From Stentor coeruleus (lineage: Eukaryota; Ciliophora; Heterotrichea; Heterotrichida; Stentoridae), in assembly GCA_001970955.1 (NCBI GenBank), contig MPUH01000437.1, positions 1 through 54,258 of the forward strand: a stretch of 54,258 nt of DNA, written 5' to 3'. Shown here one piece after another: positions 8,533 to 18,023 of this stretch. Positions within the stretch are counted from its first letter, which is position 1, and every line of letters starts with the position of its first letter. Under the pieces are notes generated by a model. The model was not told the origin of the DNA, did no database searches, and saw only the letters and a program-made list of their open reading frames with translations. Made by a program: the position numbers and the translations under genes.

Positions 8533-10044
8533 TTACAAATCCCTTTGTTCTGGAGGTTTATAAGGCATATCAAAAAGCCTAAAAATATCTTCTTCCGTAT
8601 AGCATTCAACAAGATTCCCCCCACAAATAGTTTCCCCATGGCTTCGTATAGCAGGAAAAAGCCCTTCATCTGTGAGTTTCAAGCCTTTATTCTTAGCAAA
8701 AAGCCTAATACTTCTATTAAAATTTGCTGACCCAGTAAAATGCATAAGAGCCCAAGCATAATATTTACGTGGGTAAATTTTTATATCAAGTCGTCTATGA
8801 AGACCATCAGGTTTCTTAGCAATTCCTTCAAATGTAAAACTTTCATGTTTTTTACAATTTTCTGACAATATTAAAACATGAGTCACAACTTTTTTTTCAA
8901 TTAAATAATCAACTAATTCTCTTAAAAACAATTTGTTTTCTAACACATCATCAAAAGTTAACAATATATCAATATCCCCGCATGTTTCTTTACCTCTTCT
9001 ATATGATCCACAAGTATTAGCTTCAATATCTTTATTCGGTAATAACAATTTTGCATATTCAACAACTTGATCACTTATTTCTTTAACTTCTTCTCTTGGA
9101 ATTCTTTCTTTAATTTCATCAAATAATTCAAGACAAATACGTTGATTATCATTTAAAAATTGTGGGATATTTTTTCTTAAATCATCAAGAGTTCTATACC
9201 CAAGAGTAAATAATTTATCAGCTGTTGCTGAACCCACTCCCCAGATTTTACTGAATTCTTTTATTGCTTTAAGTCTTGATTGCTCATCCATTGCTTTAAC
9301 CCTTTTTAATGTCCCAGTCTCTAGGATTTCTTGTATTTTTTTCTTGATTTTCTTACCAACTTTTTGAAGGTTTCCTACTTGATCACCACATATTATTTTT
9401 TCTGGGTGTGATTTTAGGACTATTATAGCTGAACGATATGCAAATCCTCTACCACGATCTCTAAGAAGAAAGTAATTTTCCATAAGAATTTCTAAAACAC
9501 TTGTTATATGTTCGTTAAGATTTGGTTGTTCTTTTGTAAACATATATTTATCTTTGTTTTGTAATAAATCATCATGAAGTCTTGTATTGTTTTGATTCAA
9601 TATTGGGTTTGTTTGAGTTCTGTTCATTTCTGGTGAATTCGATAATGGAACTAAAGGTAAAGTTTTATAAGCTTCAAATGGCGATTGTGGAGGACTTTGA
9701 TATGTTTGTGGTGATTGTCTTTTAATTGGAAGCTCTGTTTTTTTTATTTGATAATCATTTGGGTCATGTAAAGTTTTTGAATTAGTTGAATTTATTGCCC
9801 AGTTTGGGGAGACTAATGGACATGAAGGGAGTGATGTTAAGTTCATTACTTTAAGGATCATTTTTTCATCGCTTTGCTCTGGGACTATTATCAAAGTTAA
9901 GTTTGAGGTTTGATTTCGTGCTTGGGGTAAAGGAATTATGGTCCCTCCGTTTTTTGATATGTTTTTACTGATTATTTCTCCACTCATTTTTGTGAACCCT
10001 GCAAAGCCTGAAAGCACACAGATCTTGTATCCATCAAATATCAT
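8533..10044 (-). CDS. POLL: family X DNA polymerase with BRCT (Pol lambda/mu-like)
   Basis: A gap-filling nuclear DNA polymerase for base-excision repair and end joining. The 503-residue product has an N-terminal BRCT domain (about 1-105, with CVLSGFAG and the conserved Trp in SPNWAINS). A Pro/Gln-rich linker (about 110-165) comes next, then the 8-kDa lyase/HhH region (about 180-300, with FSKIWGVGSATADKLF). The catalytic palm carries the metal-binding pair in GDIDILLTF (near 358) and the third Asp in RRLDIKIYP (near 418), followed by HFTGSANFNRSIR. The C-terminus (EEDIFRLFDMPYKPPEQRDL) is typical of Pol beta/lambda. The lambda-like call is from domain order; mu/TdT-like is possible. It is divergent from the GPCR at 10515. 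Confidence 0.9.
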   Translation of the reverse strand: MIFDGYKICVLSGFAGFTKMSGEIISKNISKNGGTIIPLPQARNQTSNLTLIIVPEQSDEKMILKVMNLTSLPSCPLVSPNWAINSTNSKTLHDPNDYQIKKTELPIKRQSPQTYQSPPQSPFEAYKTLPLVPLSNSPEMNRTQTNPILNQNNTRLHDDLLQNKDKYMFTKEQPNLNEHITSVLEILMENYFLLRDRGRGFAYRSAIIVLKSHPEKIICGDQVGNLQKVGKKIKKKIQEILETGTLKRVKAMDEQSRLKAIKEFSKIWGVGSATADKLFTLGYRTLDDLRKNIPQFLNDNQRICLELFDEIKERIPREEVKEISDQVVEYAKLLLPNKDIEANTCGSYRRGKETCGDIDILLTFDDVLENKLFLRELVDYLIEKKVVTHVLILSENCKKHESFTFEGIAKKPDGLHRRLDIKIYPRKYYAWALMHFTGSANFNRSIRLFAKNKGLKLTDEGLFPAIRSHGETICGGNLVECYTEEDIFRLFDMPYKPPEQRDL

Positions 10045-10514
10045 TCTAAATGTTTATATTAATAGTAAGGAATAATTTTTAAACTTTAGTATCAGTTTTA
10101 AGTAAGAAAATGATATTTTTAAAGGATTTTTAATATAGAGATTTTAATTTTTATAGTGGAAAATTGGAATCAGTTGTGAAATTTTCGTTTATTTCATTTG
10201 AGATATTTTTATTATGAATGTTAATAATTTTTTATGCAGAAATTGAGTTTGACACCTGGTGAAATAGATTTTTTTACAGAAGAATAAATGAAGTTTATAT
10301 AAATATATATACAATTGTATATAAAAATTGAGGAANTTAATAATTTTTTATGCAGAAATTGAGTTTGACACCTGGTGAAATAGATTCTTTTACAGAAGAA
10401 TAAATGAAGTTTATATAAATATATATACAATTGTATATAAAAATTGAGGAAATATGCTTTGAAATATAATTAGAATATCTTGTAAAACTTCTATACAACT
10501 GCATATAAAAAAAA
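10045..10514. other. divergent spacer holding a gap-flanking repeat
   Basis: The left part is G/T-rich on the + strand. The right part is the duplicated 115-bp segment around the N at 10336. No gene is seen; the short - strand frame here spans the N and is not credible. Confidence 0.4.
10221..10451 (+). repeat. 115-bp duplication around single N (10336)
   Basis: Copies 10221-10335 and 10337-10451 differ at one base (a T/C in the run before ACAGAAG) and are separated by one N. This is the typical look of two contig ends that overlap but were joined without merging. Confidence 0.9.
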
Positions 10515-11360
10515 ATGACTATTGTTCATGCATATATTGCAGTAGCAATATCCTCAGGACTATCTTTTCTAGGCTGCACATTCATAATCAGTGTTTATTA
10601 CAAATACAAACAGCTTCAAGGTCCAGCTTATAAACTCATATCCATTTTATCAATCATAGACATCTTTCGTTGCTTTGTTTTTTTAATCCCTACATATGGT
10701 GGTGCTGGAGATTCTCCTTTATGTATATGCCAAGCTATAGCCATCACAATTTTTACCCTAGCAAGCATCTTATGGACATCTGTGATAAGCATTTTTCTCT
10801 ATATTACAGTAGTAAAAAAAAAGATTTATGAAAAACAAATCCCTTTAGCTTTAGGGATATGCATACTCATATCCCTATTAGCAAGCTTTATTCCTCTTAT
10901 AAATGATGATTTCGATGAATATGCTATAAGCATGGGATGGTGTTGGATAAAAAATAAAGACTTAAAGTTTTTTATCTTATACTTCCCTTTGTGGATTGTA
11001 GTAATATTAAACACTACAATTTATATGATTTTGATTAAACATATAAGATTTGAATCACATTTACACCCTGAATTACATGATTTAGGATTATCTGTTATAA
11101 GAAAGCTGAGGATGTATCCAGTTTTATTAATTGTCTCATTTTTACCTGCTGGGATATTGAGATCGATGCAATTCTTTGGTGCTTCAACTTCTGAGAACTT
11201 TCTTATTGTTGCTGGGGCGTTTGCTTGTTTGAATGGCTTTTTTAATGCTATTGTTTATGGTTGCACCCAAAATGTTAGGTTTGCGCTGACTGGTCGAAAT
11301 GTGATTAACTCAAAGGAATCTTTGTTATCAAATTCATCTAAAGGTATATCATTTGGATAA
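10515..11360 (+). CDS. cAMP-receptor-like GPCR
   Basis: A 281-residue seven-TM receptor, the third of this type in the window but more distant from the 4.8-6.6 kb pair. The seven hydrophobic segments are evenly spaced. There is a Cys-rich TM3 entry (GDSPLCICQAIA), a TM6 motif (RMYPVLLIVSFLPAGILR) and a TM7 motif (ACLNGFFNAIVYG) equivalent to LQGFFNALAY in the others. The C-terminal tail is short and Ser-rich (NSKESLLSNSSKG), a plausible phosphorylation site cluster. The ligand is unknown. It is convergent with the RRM gene. Confidence 0.75.
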   Translation: MTIVHAYIAVAISSGLSFLGCTFIISVYYKYKQLQGPAYKLISILSIIDIFRCFVFLIPTYGGAGDSPLCICQAIAITIFTLASILWTSVISIFLYITVVKKKIYEKQIPLALGICILISLLASFIPLINDDFDEYAISMGWCWIKNKDLKFFILYFPLWIVVILNTTIYMILIKHIRFESHLHPELHDLGLSVIRKLRMYPVLLIVSFLPAGILRSMQFFGASTSENFLIVAGAFACLNGFFNAIVYGCTQNVRFALTGRNVINSKESLLSNSSKGISFG

Positions 11361-11482
11361 ATAAACTTATAAAATATCTTCAATTAATTTTTTGTAAAAT
11401 CCTAAAAACTATTGAAAAAGCGCCAAAAATAATAACAACTAATAAGATCTAAATTTTTGAGTTTTATATAAAAGTTACTTAA

Positions 11483-12142
11483 TCACAAAAAATTACTTTT
11501 TTCAAGAACTTCTTGCAATAGTTTCATACTGCTGCTGATTTCCCTTTTAACTAACAACAGTAATGCTTGATTCACTTCCATTTCTGGACAATAAGCCTCT
11601 GATAAACAGCCTTTAGTAACAATAACTCCTTCAAAAACCCCAAGTTTAACAATACCACATTTTTTGCTATTGTAAAAATATTCAATATACTCAGACAGTG
11701 GCGACACCTCAGCTTCTGTCTCAGCTGAGATTAGAAAAACCCCAAGGATTTTATCATTTATTGGTTCTGCTAAGCGATCTATTATATACAAATCATTTGA
11801 GACATGAGGGAATTCGCAAGCTGTTAAAGATTGGATGAGGACTTTCACTGATGGGAATGAGTTTTTTATAAGACATCCATTGTATGTAGCTTTTGGAATA
11901 GGTTTCATGGATACAACCCAGCCTTTATGAGTTAGGCACTTTGTGGCTTCTGCTGCTGAAGATTCAGTTTTAAATGCAATCGTAGCATCAGGTAAATTCA
12001 TTTTAATGTTTACGACGCATCCAAACTTCGAGAACATTGAGAAAAGTCGGGGCTGGGGGAAAGAAAGTGGTAGGTTAGTGATGAAGACGTTATGTCTAAT
12101 AGGCGATCGTGATCTCTCCCTTATTTTATTCATAATTTGCAT
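11483..12142 (-). CDS. RRM-domain RNA-binding protein
   Basis: A 219-residue protein. An N-terminal RRM spans about residues 15-85: RNP2-like VFITNLPL, FSKFGCVVNIKM, and a short RNP1-like strand ATIAFKTES. It is preceded by an Arg/Ser patch (RERSRSPIRHN). The C-terminal half (about 95-215) is a compact alpha/beta segment with VKVLIQSL, DRLAEPIND and GVFLISAETE. This architecture recalls the anticodon-binding-like domain in NCOA5-type proteins, but that is a guess. A second Met at residue 4 could be the true start. Confidence 0.65.
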   Translation of the reverse strand: MQIMNKIRERSRSPIRHNVFITNLPLSFPQPRLFSMFSKFGCVVNIKMNLPDATIAFKTESSAAEATKCLTHKGWVVSMKPIPKATYNGCLIKNSFPSVKVLIQSLTACEFPHVSNDLYIIDRLAEPINDKILGVFLISAETEAEVSPLSEYIEYFYNSKKCGIVKLGVFEGVIVTKGCLSEAYCPEMEVNQALLLLVKREISSSMKLLQEVLEKSNFL

Positions 12143-12761
12143 TCATTCATTTTAATTATATAATTTTACGAATAATATATTACATTAACCAAACTTGAAA
12201 TTGCACTTAAAAATATATAATATTCTTTATAGACTAATTATAAAGAACTTTTATTTAAAAATAATGTAAAGTTATTCTTACTACCTTTGTAGCTTGAATT
12301 TTATTAATATTTGTAAGGTAGAAATCTGAAATTATTTGAAATGATTCAAAATAGCAGAATAAGAATTTTAAGTTAAAAATATTATTAGTTTATTTCAAAT
12401 AATAACTATTATAATAATATATGAGAAAAATTAGCATGATAAATTGAATGCATATTGATGGTAAAATTATATAAAGTTGATAAAGAAATGATATTAAAAT
12501 TTAATTGTAAATAATTAAGTTTTGCTTATGTTTTTAAAGTAGATACTAATAACAAAACTTTATTATATTAATAATTTAAATAATAGATTGTTTTTTTAAC
12601 TTGACCTCCTAATAAATATCATAACATTACTAACAACAATTTAATTTATTCTTCCAATATACACATCAAAACTAAATATTCTCACAAATTAAAAAAAAAT
12701 AAAAAAACTTACTATATCCACTTTCCTACCCTATAAAAAAAAATCACTATTTATTCCATCA
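12143..12761. other. spacer between two - strand genes
   Basis: About 620 bp, very AT-rich, with no gene seen. The part next to 12762 is C-rich on the + strand (poor in G), matching the general spacer pattern in this window. Confidence 0.4.
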
Positions 12762-15700
12762 TTAAAAATCTGAAAGTAAAAGTTTATCACCTTTCCCATC
12801 ATTAATAATTTTCAATCTTGAAAGCACCGAATGTACTCTTATCGACTCACCCAAAAAGAAATGATATGGTTTTCTAGAGTCTAACAAATACGCATCTAAA
12901 TAAAACCCATTTTTATGCTCATAAATAATCAAACTAACTTTTTTCTGAGTAATCACACATATTTCATTAAATAATGACCTTTTTTCTATGTAAAATTTAT
13001 TCCGATTAACATCAACATGTATTTTTTTTACAAAAGATTCAAAGTCAATTACTTCTTTTTTCATATTTTTACTGCTTATTATATTCCCATCACCAGATAC
13101 AACTTCTATTAAATATTTTTTAGATCCTTCATATATACGAACAGAGTATTGTATGTTATTTGGGATGATTTTTAAAGTTAATATAAGGATATCTTTTGTA
13201 TTTTCTCTTAGAATTCCTCCTCGAAATGAATTTAGAAGGTTTGGAACCATTGATGTTGACCCGGTGTCTAGGATTGATTGTCGGGGAAGTCGAGTTTTTG
13301 TCACGAAATCGTTTGTAAATCTCATTGTCTGGCCATCGTAAGTTAGGTTTGTGACGATTTCATTAAGGACGAATTGCTTTTTTATTGTAGCTGAGAAAAA
13401 ACCTTTAATAAAAGTTGGAGAAAGTTCGATTTTGAAGCAATTAAACCCTTTTACTGCAGAGATAAAATATGATTTTTTATAAGTATATATCATGAAACAG
13501 AAAGTAGTATCTGAAACTTTAAAATAATCATGAAAAACAAAATTCAGTTTTATATTTATAAGCCTTCTTGTCCTATACCCTCTAATTAAAGATTGTATTT
13601 TAGTTGCAAAAATATTAAAATCAACAGGTGGTCTAGAGCAATCTATATAAAACTCATCTAAAGTTATGACAATCATATGCCTTGATATATACTCAGCTAT
13701 AGATACAGGAAAGCATTTAGCAATCCCCGACCTTTCTGAAGCAATACTCAACTTAATACTTGCTTTCCTACATTTTTCTAAACTAGAAGTCAGCCTAGCA
13801 TAAAAATGTAATTCACTCTCTTCATAATCATCAATTATTTCATTAAAACTTGCACAGATCACATACATACAATCTGATACTTTAAAACAAGTCTTATAAA
13901 TAATCTTCAAATCTAAAAGTTCTTCAACATTAGCTGGTACAGATAACGTAAAAACATCAGAAGTAACAACATGGCCATATGAGATTCTTAATGTATTTAA
14001 CAATTCTCCAGGATCATTAATTCCTAAAATCTTAATAATATCAGTAGGTGTAAAAGTTCTTGTATAAGAAGGATGATTACTATCTAAGGATATTAAAGTT
14101 GCTACTAAATTTTTATCAGAATCTAAATTACCATGGATGATATAATGACAATTATTTAAATCTTTTTGTAACAAAATTGGGAGTTTTGATTGATGATTTG
14201 ATGGAGTATATATAAATGGACCTTCTATAAAAAATGAGTTATTTGGGTCGATTTGATTTGAATCTGGTTTACTTCGTGTTATGACAATTTTTGTTTCTAA
14301 GACTCTGATTGCTTGGAGGATTTTTGGTAAATCGGAAAACTTGTTTAGATTTGACACGTAGTTTGTTGGGTTGTCTATGTATTTGTAAACAGTTTCATGG
14401 GAAATTGTATTGTAGACTTGGACTAGGAGATTTGACTTTAGTTTGAAGATTGAAATGAGAAAGAGAGTGTTGTCCATGCTTTTGTAATCAGAGTAAAGGA
14501 GGTTGTTACCATTAGATTTTAGGAGTTTTATTCGATCACGAACTGCTTTGCCACGGTATACTTTTTGGAGTTTGATAACTGATGATATTAAAGTTAAAGG
14601 GAAAGTGTTGTGAGATAAAAGACGATTTAGGTTTTTAGGATTAATATCAATAAAACACAATTTCTCATCCTTAATCCTAAGCTGACTTAAAATCATCTCA
14701 TTATTCTGTTTGATTTTTTTCTTTGCCAATTTGAAAGTTTTTTTAATTTTCCCCTGGCTCTCCACAATCGACGTAATATTTGGCTGATCATAATTAATAC
14801 ATTCAAATAAATACTGATATTTATTCGTCTTATATTCAAAAAACCTTAACAAATAATCATTTTTCCCAATCTGCCTCTTAACACTACCCATAAAACTAAA
14901 CTCTTTTCTAGCATTTTTTATAACAACCGTATTTTCTGTAATTTCTAAAGCGAGTATTATTAGAAAATAGGAATCTTTAAACTCTTTGCCAGACTTTAAA
15001 TGTTTCTCACACACATCCCAAGGGAAAAAGTCAAAAAAACTAGTATTTTTAGTAATATTTTCTACATAAACTTCTATTTCTTTAGCAGAAGGCGTCAACA
15101 ATCTATATAACGAAACTATATAGGTAATTTTTGATATCTTCATTGAAATTCTATATAAAAACTCTTTTTCTAAATAAACCTTTGGATATGCATGCAAAAG
15201 TTGGTTATTAGAAAATCTAAGATAATTAGCAATACAATGATTTATACAATAATCCATATNTTCTATATAAAAACTCTTTTTCTAAATAAACCTTTGGATA
15301 TGCATGTAAAAGTTGGTTATTAGAAAATCTAAGATAATTAGCAATACAATGATTTATACAATAATCCATATGTGTTTCAAAAACAGGTTTAGATGAAGGA
15401 AAATTTCTTGTTGTATTTTGTGATCCTGTTGTTGAGGATATTAATGGGAATTGTTTTGTGTTTAGTATTGTTGATTGTGGAATTCCATTTTGGGTGTAAT
15501 CGAGTTTTAAGGATTTGTTTCGACAGTTGATAGAAAAATTTATAAAAAGTTTTTCGTTGTTTACTATGCATTGAAGGGATTTTATAGGTTTGTAGTTACT
15601 GGATAAGGATTGGTTGAGATCGTTGTAGTTTACTAGTCCCATAGGGTTTAGGAAAAGGTTAGGTATAAGAGAAGAAAGTGATTTTTCTTTTGGTACTTCA

Positions 15701-17197
15701 ATTTTGTATGTGTATATCCCATTATAAGCGTTAATCAGGTAATGATTATTTTTTTCATATATTTTAATATGGAAAATAACTTCGTTTATAAATCTTGTAG
15801 CAATCTTAACTGGTCTTTTACCTTTTTTAAGTATCCGATATTTCTCTCTACATATACATCCTCTAAAAAATGCTTGTATTTTTATGCACTTTTTTATATA
15901 ATTCATATATTTTTCCTTTAATTCATTGTTTTTTTTTACTACAATAGATTCAGTCGATTTAGCATTTGACGATTTATCATTTTTTTTCCATTCCTTAAAA
16001 TTAAATCTTGGAACTTCAAGAGATAATTTTCCATTTGTTTTTAATATTTCAGTATTTTTATCTATAATTTTCTCATCACTTTGTTCTATTTTTTCCTTAA
16101 TCTCATCATCTTCTATATTATCAGTTTTTATTTCTTTAGTTTCTTTATCAGATATGATTTGCTTATTTTTTTTATAATGATGTGTTTTAATATCTATTTT
16201 TTTAAGACCTTCAGGTGTTTCTGATGGAGTTATAATTATTATGCTGGATTGAAGGCTGTTTGTTCTTTGTTGGGTATTATGAACTTGATTTTCTAAATAT
16301 GATGCTGGCTTAAGATCAAATGAAAAGTACTTAGTGAATTTCGAACCTTGACACCCTACTTTTTTTGTATTTATAGTTTTTTGATTGCCTGTGTTTTTCT
16401 TAGAATCTTTTTTATTACCAACTCTAATATTCATCGAGTATGTTTTGACATGACTAACATTTTCTTTCTTACCTTTAGAATCATGTAAAATCATTGGCTT
16501 CTTAATATTCTTAAGCAATGAGCTATAATAATCACAAAGCCTACAATAAATTTCATATGAAGTTGTAAAATTCCCTTCATTTTCAGCTTTTTTCCCTGAT
16601 TGATTCAATTGAAAAATTTTAATTTTCGCTAACTCTGCATAATTTTTCCCTTGACTATCATTAGTTTCCCAAAGTTTTTCATATAACTCAATGACTTGGA
16701 GTAAGATTTTTATTGACTTTCTATATTCATGCAATTTAAATTTAGCCTTAGCTTTAAGTAAAAGTGTTTTTATTGTTAAACTTGAGTTTTCAAGAAAGTT
16801 TGATAAATAAAGTGCGGATTTATTGAATAAAATACAGTTTGTGTAGTCGGCTATAGAGAAAAAATATTCAGATACGCAGTTTAGAATAAGAAATGCTTTT
16901 TTGGCTAATGTTTTGCTAGTTATCTGAGTAACTACTTTATTTATGCACCGAGAATATGTTACAATCTCCCCAATTGTGTTGTTTTCAATACCTTTTAAAC
17001 ACTTTTCACACAAATTATGTAGCTCGGTATGAAAATCTGAGTCTTTNCACTTTATTTATGCACCGAGAATATGTTACAATCTCCCCAATTGTGTTGCTTT
17101 CAATACCTTTTAAACACTTTTCACACAAATTATGTAGCTCGGTATGAAAATCTGAGTCTTTAGATTGTGACCGTCGGGTGCACTGCCGTCTTTCCAT
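12762..17197 (-). CDS. large TPR/IQ-motif protein, interrupted by two N gaps
   Basis: One gene broken by two assembly duplications. Removing one copy at each N (15260 and 17047; net 112 and 115 bases) leaves 4,209 nt, giving 1,402 residues from ATG 17197 to the stop at 12762. The N-terminus (about 20-190) is a series of TPR-like helical pairs. A charged, disordered Lys/Glu/Asn region follows (about 200-390). Three IQ motifs are visible: IKIQAFFRGCICREKYR near 397, VIKLQKVYRGKAVRDRI near 803 and TKIQSLIRGYRTRRL near 1126. Each is followed by similar beta-rich segments, so the C-terminal two thirds look like repeats of one IQ-plus-beta unit. Calmodulin binding is likely; the cellular role is unknown. 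Confidence 0.75.
15149..15371 (+). repeat. 111-bp duplication around single N (15260)
   Basis: Copies 15149-15259 and 15261-15371 differ at one base (GCATGC versus GCATGT). They lie inside the IQ-motif gene and falsely split it. Confidence 0.9.
16934..17161 (+). repeat. 113-bp duplication around single N (17047)
   Basis: Copies 16934-17046 and 17049-17161 differ at one base, giving Asn or Ser in GIENNTIG versus GIESNTIG. They lie near the 5' end of the IQ-motif gene and hide its true start at 17197. Confidence 0.9.
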
Positions 17198-17640
17198 TTA
17201 TTAATAGAAGTAAATAAGGGAATAAATATTTTTACTATTATAAAATTATCTAGGTGGGGAAAGTGGATGACCTATTGTTAAAATCTATTTTATATTTAGT
17301 TTTATAAATGAACCTTGATTATAAAAATATAACCATTACAATATAACAAAAATATTCCAAACCAAAGCATGAACTAAAAACTCAGTTAAATATAAAAAAT
17401 CATCATTCAACATAAAACCAAAACCAAAAAAACTTTTAATAAAAACTAAAAACCCACATTCTTACTACACAAAACCACAACATAATAAAAAAATCATAAT
17501 TTCTCAAACCTCACAACCACTATTTTCACTTTCTAAAACCAACCTCCCCACATAAAATTCTTCTAAAAACCCAATAAATTTTTCCAAAACACAAATTTCT
17601 TCAAATCCATAAAATCATATAAAACTCAAAGGGGGCTATA
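17198..17640. other. divergent spacer, 5' flank of the VEFS gene
   Basis: The first 100 bp is G-containing (AGGTGGGGAAAGTGG near 17250). From about 17300 to 17630 the + strand is almost free of G and rich in A and C. No gene is seen. Confidence 0.45.
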
Positions 17641-18015
17641 ATGCAAAAAATCTATTACCACTCAGTATCCGGTCAACCATTCTCATTAGGAGACAACGCT
17701 GAAGATTCTGAAGAAGATCAAGACAGTGACTGCGTAAAAGAATACGAAGAAAAACAAATAGATGACTTTATCACTGTAAATTTCCAAGAAAAGAAATTCA
17801 TGAAAATGTGGAATTTCTTCATCCACACCTCACACACCAAAGAACTTTATCATCTAAAAACCTGCATAAATTTTATAGAAAAAAACTATAAAGAACTTGA
17901 TGAGCTTAAAATCCAATGGTCACTTCATTTAATAACCCTTCTCGAATATCATATTTTAACAGCTGATGATTTACTTTATCTTCAGCTTTATCTAAGGAAA
18001 AAATTGAGCTCTTAA
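17641..18015 (+). CDS. minimal VEFS-box protein (Su(z)12-like PRC2 subunit)
   Basis: A 124-residue protein that appears to consist only of the VEFS box, the C-terminal domain of Su(z)12. In PRC2 this domain binds and activates the E(z) H3K27 methyltransferase. Visible matches are an opening IYYHSVSGQPF like the YYHS...QP start of VEFS; an acidic stretch (about 18-40, EDSEEDQDSDCV); EKKFMKMWNFFI near 50-62, like the conserved E-K-x-x-M-x-x-WN; and a helical Leu-rich end (WSLHLITLLEYHIL). The usual zinc finger and N-terminal WD-contact region are absent. The start is fixed by a long upstream stretch without coding potential. It is convergent with HID1, with 8 nt between the stops. The call rests on motif spacing seen by eye. 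Confidence 0.65.
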   Translation: MQKIYYHSVSGQPFSLGDNAEDSEEDQDSDCVKEYEEKQIDDFITVNFQEKKFMKMWNFFIHTSHTKELYHLKTCINFIEKNYKELDELKIQWSLHLITLLEYHILTADDLLYLQLYLRKKLSS

Positions 18016-18023
18016 GCTTTTTA

